Positions 6,055 to 9,919 of a stretch of DNA of 9,919 nucleotides are shown here, piece after piece (position 1 is the stretch's first letter; every line of letters begins with the position of its first letter). The notes beneath the pieces are model-generated. The model searched no databases. It worked only from the letters and a program-made list of their open reading frames with translations, and was not told where the DNA came from. The translations under genes were made by a program, and so were the position numbers. The DNA comes from Acidimicrobiales bacterium. GTDB taxonomy: Bacteria; Actinomycetota; Acidimicrobiia; Acidimicrobiales; Acidimicrobilacustridaceae. The stretch is taken from NCBI GenBank assembly GCA_023261915.1, contig JALRFT010000081.1, positions 1-9,919 on the forward strand. The letters are read 5' to 3'.

Positions 6055-7086
6055 CTACCCGGCGAAGAACACCTTGGCCACGTCGTAGAGGTCGGGGTCG
6101 ACGGTCTTGAGAGTGCCGACGGCGTCAGCGAGCGGTACCGAAACGATTTCCCCGGCCTGCAATGCCACCATGGACCCCCAGCGCTGCGCGTGGACAGCAT
6201 CAATGGCCGCCACACCGAAACGGGTGGCGAGCACACGATCGAAGGCCGTGGGCGTACCACCGCGCTGCACGTGGCCCAGGATCGTGACCCGAGTTTCGTA
6301 CCCGGTGCGGGCCTCGATCTCGGTGGCCAACGTGTTGCCGATGCCCCCGAGACGCACGTGGCCGAAGGCGTCGACCTCGTCGCGGGCCACTTGGAACGAG
6401 CCCTCGGCCGGTTGCGCTCCTTCGGCCACGACCACAATCGACGCGAACCGGCCGAGCTCGTGTCGTCTGACCAGAGCCGCACACACGGCGTCGATGTCGA
6501 AACGTTCCTCGGGGATGAGGGTGTAGGTGGCACCTCCGGCGATCCCTGACCACACGGCGATGTGCCCGGCGTGGCGGCCCATCACCTCAACGACCATGAC
6601 TCGGTGATGTGACTCGGCAGTGGTGTGCAGACGATCGATGGCCTCAGTGGCGATCTGCACTGCCGTGTCGAACCCAAAGGTCAACTCCGTCGCCGACAGA
6701 TCGTTGTCGATGGTCTTGGGCACCCCGACGACGGGTGCCCCCGCGGCGGCGAGTTCGTTGGCGACACCGAGGGTGTCCTCCCCACCGATGGCAATGAGGG
6801 CGTCGACCCGGAGTGACTCAAGCGTGGTCAGGCACGCAGCAATGCCGTTCTCGGTCTTGCGCGGATTGGTTCGAGACGAGCCGAGCACGGTGCCCCCTCG
6901 GGGCAGGGTGCCCCGGAACGTTCCCACGTCGAGGGGAATGGTCTCGGCGGCCAAGACCCCCCGCCAGCCGTCCACGAACCCGACGAACTCGTCGTTCCAT
7001 TGACGTTCGCCCTTGCGGACGATGGCCCGCATGACGGCGTTGAGGCCGGGACAGTCGCCACCACCTGTCAGCATCGCCACCCGCAT
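6055..7086 (-). CDS. pfp: 6-phosphofructokinase, predicted pyrophosphate-dependent
   Basis: This 343-residue cytoplasmic PFK interconverts fructose 6-phosphate and fructose 1,6-bisphosphate. It starts with MRVAMLTGGGDCPGLNAV, the phosphoryl-donor loop. It carries PKTIDNDL (residues 123-130) with the catalytic TIDND, MGRHAG (169-174), and GHVQRGGTPTAFDR near the C-terminus. The donor-selectivity positions are decisive: GGED at 101-104 puts Asp at 104, where ATP-dependent enzymes have Gly, and Lys sits at 124. D104 plus K124 is the established signature of PPi-dependent PFK, and the segment GGEDTLGVA resembles my memory of the Amycolatopsis methanolica PPi enzyme. The reaction would then be reversible, serving glycolysis and gluconeogenesis. 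A strong AAGGAGG 6 bases before ATG 7086 fixes the start. It leads a two-gene unit with the ligase gene (22-base gap) and is divergent from glycerol kinase. PPi dependence is a prediction. Confidence 0.93.
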   Translation of the reverse strand: MRVAMLTGGGDCPGLNAVMRAIVRKGERQWNDEFVGFVDGWRGVLAAETIPLDVGTFRGTLPRGGTVLGSSRTNPRKTENGIAACLTTLESLRVDALIAIGGEDTLGVANELAAAGAPVVGVPKTIDNDLSATELTFGFDTAVQIATEAIDRLHTTAESHHRVMVVEVMGRHAGHIAVWSGIAGGATYTLIPEERFDIDAVCAALVRRHELGRFASIVVVAEGAQPAEGSFQVARDEVDAFGHVRLGGIGNTLATEIEARTGYETRVTILGHVQRGGTPTAFDRVLATRFGVAAIDAVHAQRWGSMVALQAGEIVSVPLADAVGTLKTVDPDLYDVAKVFFAG

Positions 7087-7092
7087 CGATCG

Positions 7093-7099
7093 CCTCCTT
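7093..7099 (-). promoter_or_regulatory. Strong Shine-Dalgarno of the phosphofructokinase gene
   Basis: On the minus strand AAGGAGG is followed by 6 bases (CGATCG) and ATG 7086. This near-perfect site fixes the start. It contrasts with the neighbouring genes, most of which lack any spaced Shine-Dalgarno. Confidence 0.85.
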
Positions 7100-7107
7100 G
7101 ATTTCGA

Positions 7108-7123
7108 CCCCAGTGCTGTGGGG
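7108..7123. repeat. Inverted repeat in the pfp-glpK divergent region
   Basis: CCCCA (7108-7112) and TGGGG (7119-7123) are 5-bp complements around GTGCTG. They lie in the predicted 5' leader of the phosphofructokinase mRNA, upstream of its Shine-Dalgarno, and upstream of the glpK promoter. It may be a leader hairpin or a regulator half-site pair; the arms are short. Confidence 0.25.
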
Positions 7124-7126
7124 GCA

Positions 7127-7154
7127 ACGGTAACCGGGCGGTCCGGACTTCCGA
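7127..7154 (-). promoter_or_regulatory. Candidate promoter of the phosphofructokinase-ligase unit
   Basis: On the minus strand TCGGAA (7154-7149; four of six matches to TTGACA) is separated by 16 bases from TACCGT (7132-7127). The same TACCGT hexamer precedes the ACT-domain gene. The predicted leader would be about 34 bases and would contain the strong Shine-Dalgarno. Matches are modest. Confidence 0.3.
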
Positions 7155-7177
7155 CGAGCAGCGGGTGAACGCCCCGC

Positions 7178-7183
7178 TACATT
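7178..7183 (+). promoter_or_regulatory. -10-like hexamer of glpK
   Basis: TACATT lies 3 bases before GTG 7187 and 9 bases before the next in-frame GTG at 7193. The expected transcription start (about 7190) falls between them. This favours GTG 7193 with a minimal leader, or initiation on the second GTG. No Shine-Dalgarno and no clear -35 are visible. Confidence 0.35.
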
Positions 7184-7186
7184 TCT

Positions 7187-8695
7187 GTGTCCGTGACCTA
7201 TGTGATCGCCATCGACGCCGGCACCACGAGTGTGCGATCCATCGCCTTCGACGCTCACGGCCGGCCAGTGGCCTCCTCGGCCCGCGAGTTCACCCAGCAC
7301 TTCCCCCAGCCGGGGTGGGTGGAACACGATGCCAACGAGATCTGGGAGCGCACGGTGGCAACCCTCGCCGATGTGGTCGCCGCACTCGAGGGTCCCGTCG
7401 CCGCCATCGGCATCACCGATCAGCGTGAGACAACGGTGGTGTGGAATCGGCGCACGGGCGAGCCGCTGTCGCGGGCCCTCGTGTGGCAGGACCGCCGCAC
7501 TGCCGGCCGCTGCGACGAACTCTTGGCCGACGGTCACCTGTCGCTGGTGCGATCCACCACCGGACTGGTACTTGACCCCTACTTTTCGGCGACCAAGCTC
7601 GAGTGGTTGTTCGGACCGGGGGGCGTGACACCCGGACCCGAGGTGGCCTTCGGCACCATCGATGCGTGGCTGGTATGGAAACTCACGGGCGGCACGACCC
7701 ACCGCACCGACGTCACCAACGCTTCGCGCACCATGTTGTTCGACATCCGCACCCTGCAATGGTCACCCGAACTGTGCGACCTGTTCGGCGTTCCCTCCCA
7801 CGTCCTGCCCGAGGTCTGTCCCTCCTCGGGTCGACTGGGTGTGACGGCCGCTGACATCCCGACAGGACCGGGCGTGCCAATCAGTGGGGTGGCCGGCGAT
7901 CAGCAGGCCGCCCTCTTCGGGCAGGCGTGCTTCGCTCCCGGCGACACCAAGAACACCTATGGCACTGGCTCGTTCGTGCTCATGAACGTCGGTGAGACAT
8001 GTCCGGAACCAGTTGAAGGGCTCCTCACCACCGTGGCGTGGAGCCTCCCCGACCCCGGTGGTGACGGCCCGCCGGTCACCACCTACGCCTATGAGGGCGC
8101 CATCTTCGTGACGGGAGCCGCCGTGCAGTGGCTGCGCGATGGGCTGGGTCTCATTGACGACGCGGCGGAGACGGGCCCCCTAGCCGCCTCGGTCCCCGAC
8201 AGCGGTGGTGTCGTCGTTGTCCCAGCCTTCACTGGCCTCGGGAGCCCATGGTGGGATCCGTATGCCCGGGGAGCGATCTTCGGCATCACCCGGGGCACCA
8301 CCGCCGCCCACCTGGCACGGGCGGTGGTGGAGTCCATGGCGTATGCCACCCGTGACGTGGTGGACGCCATGTCGTCCGCCTCGGGATTCGCCGTGCGGTC
8401 GTTGCGTGCCGACGGTGGTGCCTCGGCCATGGACCTGCTGCTGCAGTTGCAGGCCGACCAACTCGGGGTGCGGGTGTCCCGCCCGGTGGTGCGTGAGACA
8501 ACTGCCCTCGGTGCTGCGTATCTCGCCGGTCTCGCCGAGGGAGTGTGGGGCTCACTCGACGACATCACCGGAAACTGGGAGCTCGATGTCACCGTGGAAC
8601 CCCACACCGACGAACTGAGTGCGGCCATGGCCGACGCCGGCTACCAGATGTGGCGTCGGGCGGTCGGGCGCAGCGGCAGATGGGCGCGGGACTGA
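7187..8695 (+). CDS. glpK: Glycerol kinase
   Basis: This 502-residue FGGY-family sugar kinase phosphorylates glycerol to sn-glycerol 3-phosphate with ATP, feeding glycolysis via DHAP and lipid synthesis. Diagnostic motifs are DAGTTS (residues 10-15; phosphate loop), GWVEHD (43-48), GITDQRETTVVWN (75-87), WQDRR (100-104), DPYFSATKLEW (130-140), GDQQAAL with catalytic-base D238 (237-243), NTYGTGSF (256-263), LGSPWWDPYARG (351-362) and ADGGASAM (408-415). The length matches GlpK. The first loop reads DAGTT rather than the usual DQGTT, so it may belong to a divergent GlpK subgroup. Residues 271-278 (TCPEPVEG) come from a segment resembling a dispersed repeat, without changing the local length. 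GTG 7187 is taken as the start; GTG 7193 would remove two residues and better fits the promoter. No glycerol facilitator or glycerol-3-phosphate dehydrogenase lies in view. Confidence 0.92.
   Translation: MSVTYVIAIDAGTTSVRSIAFDAHGRPVASSAREFTQHFPQPGWVEHDANEIWERTVATLADVVAALEGPVAAIGITDQRETTVVWNRRTGEPLSRALVWQDRRTAGRCDELLADGHLSLVRSTTGLVLDPYFSATKLEWLFGPGGVTPGPEVAFGTIDAWLVWKLTGGTTHRTDVTNASRTMLFDIRTLQWSPELCDLFGVPSHVLPEVCPSSGRLGVTAADIPTGPGVPISGVAGDQQAALFGQACFAPGDTKNTYGTGSFVLMNVGETCPEPVEGLLTTVAWSLPDPGGDGPPVTTYAYEGAIFVTGAAVQWLRDGLGLIDDAAETGPLAASVPDSGGVVVVPAFTGLGSPWWDPYARGAIFGITRGTTAAHLARAVVESMAYATRDVVDAMSSASGFAVRSLRADGGASAMDLLLQLQADQLGVRVSRPVVRETTALGAAYLAGLAEGVWGSLDDITGNWELDVTVEPHTDELSAAMADAGYQMWRRAVGRSGRWARD
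8000..8021 (+). repeat. Degenerate dispersed-repeat-like segment within glpK
   Basis: The 22 bases encode CPEPVEG and resemble a short dispersed element that I recall from many bacterial and metagenomic genomes, where it is often translated as CPEPVEG (TGTCCTGAG...GTCGAAGG type). By my alignment about 18 of 22 bases agree. Compared with E. coli GlpK the region has the same length, so no insertion is apparent. Chance or convergence is quite possible. Confidence 0.25.
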
Positions 8696-8696
8696 G

Positions 8697-9380
8697 TCAA
8701 CGCTGCCGACTGGCGGGGTGGGCAGTTCGGGAACAGAGCAAGTGCAGTTCACGGAACCGGGTGTCGGCGATGCGGGCCAGCGCCGCCGCCTGACGTCGCT
8801 CTCTGGTGCGGAAGGCGAGACGGTCACGGCCGAGCACTAATGCCGCCCCGGCGGCAGGTAGCGGAGCCCACAACACATCGTTCGGCTCCCCCGCACCCTC
8901 TCCGGCACGCGCCGCACTTTGACTGCCCGCAACGAAGGCGGCCAACCACCCCGACGGCGGCGCCTCACCGCGGCTACTGACGCTTTCGGCGGCATCGAGC
9001 TCCACGACGGCTCCCCACCGCGCCCCGATGGTCCGAATCGAGTGCTCACACAGAGCATCGAGTACCCCGGTGGGCGTACTCGCTCCCACGAGGATTGCTG
9101 CGATCTCCAGGGCATCGAGCCGAGGGTCGTGGAGGGCGTCGGCCAGGGGCCGCACTTCCTCGACGGCCACACCATCGACCTGTTCAATCTCACTGATCAA
9201 CAGGTCCACGAGGCCGGCGTCGGGGATCTCGATCACCAACTCGTCGATGGCGCGGTCGGCACCACGTTCGAGGATCTCGATGCCAACGACGTCACCGCCG
9301 ACGGCGCCCACTCGGCTCGCCACTGCTCCGAGTGCACCCGGTCGGTCCGGCAACCACAGCCGCAAGATGAATGTCGCCAT
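8697..9380 (-). CDS. ACT-domain protein with GAF-like C-terminal region
   Basis: This is a 227-residue soluble protein. Residues 4-75 form an ACT domain: a first strand with FILRLWLPDRPGALGAVASRVGAVGGD, then VVGIEILERG, DELVIEIPD, and a second helix with VDLLISEIEQVDGV. ACT domains bind amino acids or other small ligands; the PDRPGAL loop is the usual ligand loop. Residues of about 105-215 look like a degenerate GAF-type fold, with a helix TGVLDALCEHSIRTIGARWGAV, a strand-rich middle and a final helix RTRERRQAAALARIADTR. I recall similar actinobacterial stand-alone proteins annotated only as ACT domain-containing. No catalytic or DNA-binding domain is visible, so a ligand-sensing regulatory role is inferred. 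ATG 9380 lies exactly 6 bases after TACCGT, suggesting a leaderless mRNA. Its stop is one base from the glpK stop. It is divergent from the TetR gene. Confidence 0.85.
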   Translation of the reverse strand: MATFILRLWLPDRPGALGAVASRVGAVGGDVVGIEILERGADRAIDELVIEIPDAGLVDLLISEIEQVDGVAVEEVRPLADALHDPRLDALEIAAILVGASTPTGVLDALCEHSIRTIGARWGAVVELDAAESVSSRGEAPPSGWLAAFVAGSQSAARAGEGAGEPNDVLWAPLPAAGAALVLGRDRLAFRTRERRQAAALARIADTRFRELHLLCSRTAHPASRQR

Positions 9381-9386
9381 GGCATG

Positions 9387-9392
9387 ACGGTA
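9387..9392 (-). promoter_or_regulatory. -10-like hexamer of the ACT-domain gene
   Basis: On the minus strand TACCGT is separated by exactly 6 bases (CATGCC) from ATG 9380. No Shine-Dalgarno is present in this spacing, which fits a leaderless transcript. No clear -35 is seen. Confidence 0.42.
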
Positions 9393-9416
9393 GGCAGCGG
9401 GTGTGAACAGGGCGTT

Positions 9417-9447
9417 TCAGCGGTGCAACATCTCGGACAACCGCTGA
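9417..9447. promoter_or_regulatory. 8-bp inverted repeat, candidate operator between ACT and TetR genes
   Basis: TCAGCGGT (9417-9424) and ACCGCTGA (9440-9447) are perfect inverted copies separated by 15 bases. The half-site centres are 23 bp apart, about two helical turns, as expected for a dimer or pair of dimers bound on one DNA face. It lies in the 138-base divergent region, just upstream of the likely -35 zone of the ACT gene. The adjacent TetR regulator is the obvious candidate binder. A hairpin role is less likely because it lies upstream of both predicted transcription starts. Confidence 0.45.
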
Positions 9448-9506
9448 TGAGCACCAGGGTAGATGGGGCGATGGGACGAGGTGGGAAGCACCTTGGGCCG
9501 CACTGG

Positions 9507-9512
9507 TAGGTT
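9507..9512 (+). promoter_or_regulatory. -10-like hexamer of the TetR-family gene
   Basis: TAGGTT is separated by exactly 6 bases (CCCCGC) from ATG 9519. There is no Shine-Dalgarno in that gap. This places the expected transcription start on the ATG. No convincing -35 is seen. Confidence 0.45.
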
Positions 9513-9518
9513 CCCCGC

Positions 9519-9919
9519 ATGCAACGGCAACTGACAGCCCGCGGCCAGCAGCGTCGGGACGAAATCGTGGCGTTCGCCACCGTGCGGTTCGCCGAGAACG
9601 GTTTCCACCCCACTTCGGTGGCCGAGATTGTGAGTGGCCTCGGGGTCGGCAAGGGCGTCTTCTACTGGTACTTCGAATCGAAGGACGAACTGCTCGGAGA
9701 GATCCTCCGCACCGCCTTGCGGAGCCTGCGCACAGCGCAGGCCGAGGCCGTCACCGGCGAGGACGACCCAGTGCGTCGCATCGAACTCGCCATCAGGGCC
9801 GCGCTGCGGTGGTCAGAGCAGAACCGTCACCTCGTCACCCTCATCCAGTTCGCCAGCACCGACGACCGGTTCGCCCCGTTGGTGTCACTCGGTGAAGCGG
9901 TTGCCGTGCGGGATGCCAC
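9519..9919 (+). CDS. TetR-family transcriptional regulator, C-terminus cut by window edge
   Basis: The first 133 residues of a TetR/AcrR-family repressor are present, and the gene runs off the right end. The N-terminal DNA-binding domain is clear: helix 1 with RRDEIVAFATVRFAENGF (residues 12-29), then the helix-turn-helix TSVAEIVSGLGVGKGVFYWY (32-51) and FESKDELL (52-59) of helix 4. The family hallmark pattern of glycine, valine and YWYF is intact. The following helices (from about residue 60) begin the ligand-binding and dimerization domain, which is too incomplete to suggest a ligand. Full-length relatives are about 190-210 residues. ATG 9519 lies 6 bases after a -10 box. It is divergent from the ACT-domain gene, and a 31-bp inverted-repeat element lies between them, so autoregulation or control of that neighbour is plausible. 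The true target may also lie beyond the window. Confidence 0.9.
   Translation, partial: MQRQLTARGQQRRDEIVAFATVRFAENGFHPTSVAEIVSGLGVGKGVFYWYFESKDELLGEILRTALRSLRTAQAEAVTGEDDPVRRIELAIRAALRWSEQNRHLVTLIQFASTDDRFAPLVSLGEAVAVRDA

Noticed and set aside
6033..6533. Extension of the ligase frame through the phosphofructokinase gene (609-residue version)
   Set aside because: The extra 167 residues are an Arg/Ser/Pro-rich shadow of the phosphofructokinase gene and add no ANL motif.
6818..7759. 313-codon minus-strand frame spanning the phosphofructokinase start and the glpK 5' half
   Set aside because: It crosses the divergent intergenic region and is a frame shadow of two well-supported genes.
1..9919. 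CRISPR arrays, tRNA or rRNA genes, insertion sequences, phage or toxin-antitoxin and defence genes
   Set aside because: I looked for regularly spaced repeats, cloverleaf-type motifs, transposase or integrase signatures and small paired genes and found none. The long genes account for nearly all of the window.

Overview
The window is high-GC DNA (roughly two thirds G+C by eye) packed with protein-coding genes on both strands. It reads as a chromosomal housekeeping region of a member of the Actinomycetota. Three things point there: an MtrA/MtrB-like two-component pair followed by a GerMN lipoprotein, a phosphofructokinase of the Amycolatopsis-type pyrophosphate-dependent class, and an actinobacterial ACT-domain regulator. 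A deep lineage such as Acidimicrobiia is my guess, because the third gene of the mtr cluster is much shorter than the LpqB of mycobacteria and streptomycetes. No RNA genes, insertion sequences, phage genes, CRISPR arrays or toxin/defence genes are visible.

Layout. At 1-689 (minus) lies a PIG-L/LmbE-type deacetylase, cut by the left edge. It is divergent from an inositol-monophosphatase-family enzyme at 736-1569 (plus). Then comes a three-gene operon on the plus strand: response regulator (1651-2370), sensor kinase (2438-3982) and a small GerMN lipoprotein (3979-4692, overlapping the kinase by ATGA). Facing it on the minus strand are a predicted pyrophosphate-dependent phosphofructokinase (6055-7086) and, downstream in the same transcription unit, a short AMP-forming acyl-CoA ligase-like enzyme (4704-6032). 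Divergent from these is glycerol kinase (7187-8695, plus). Its stop lies one base from the stop of a convergent ACT-domain protein (8697-9380, minus). Divergent from that is a TetR-family regulator beginning at 9519 and cut by the right edge.

How the genes work together. The response regulator and kinase should form a membrane-to-DNA phosphorelay, probably controlling cell envelope or division functions as MtrAB does, with the lipoprotein as an outer-face partner. Phosphofructokinase and glycerol kinase share one divergent control region and both feed the glycolysis/gluconeogenesis trunk. A reversible PPi-dependent enzyme beside glycerol kinase would suit hexose synthesis from glycerol. The deacetylase and phosphatase could act in inositol or amino-sugar (possibly mycothiol-like) metabolism, but the sequence does not settle this.

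The most notable signal is regulatory. Several genes have no usable Shine-Dalgarno sequence but carry a -10-like hexamer exactly 6 bases before the start codon, the geometry expected for leaderless mRNAs. By contrast, the phosphofructokinase gene has a textbook AAGGAGG. Other points worth a look are the D104/K124 signature of PPi dependence, an 8-bp inverted repeat between the ACT and TetR genes, an acidic tail on the kinase, and a degenerate dispersed-repeat-like segment inside glpK. I do not see an obviously new multi-gene system; this is mostly an ordinary core-genome region.
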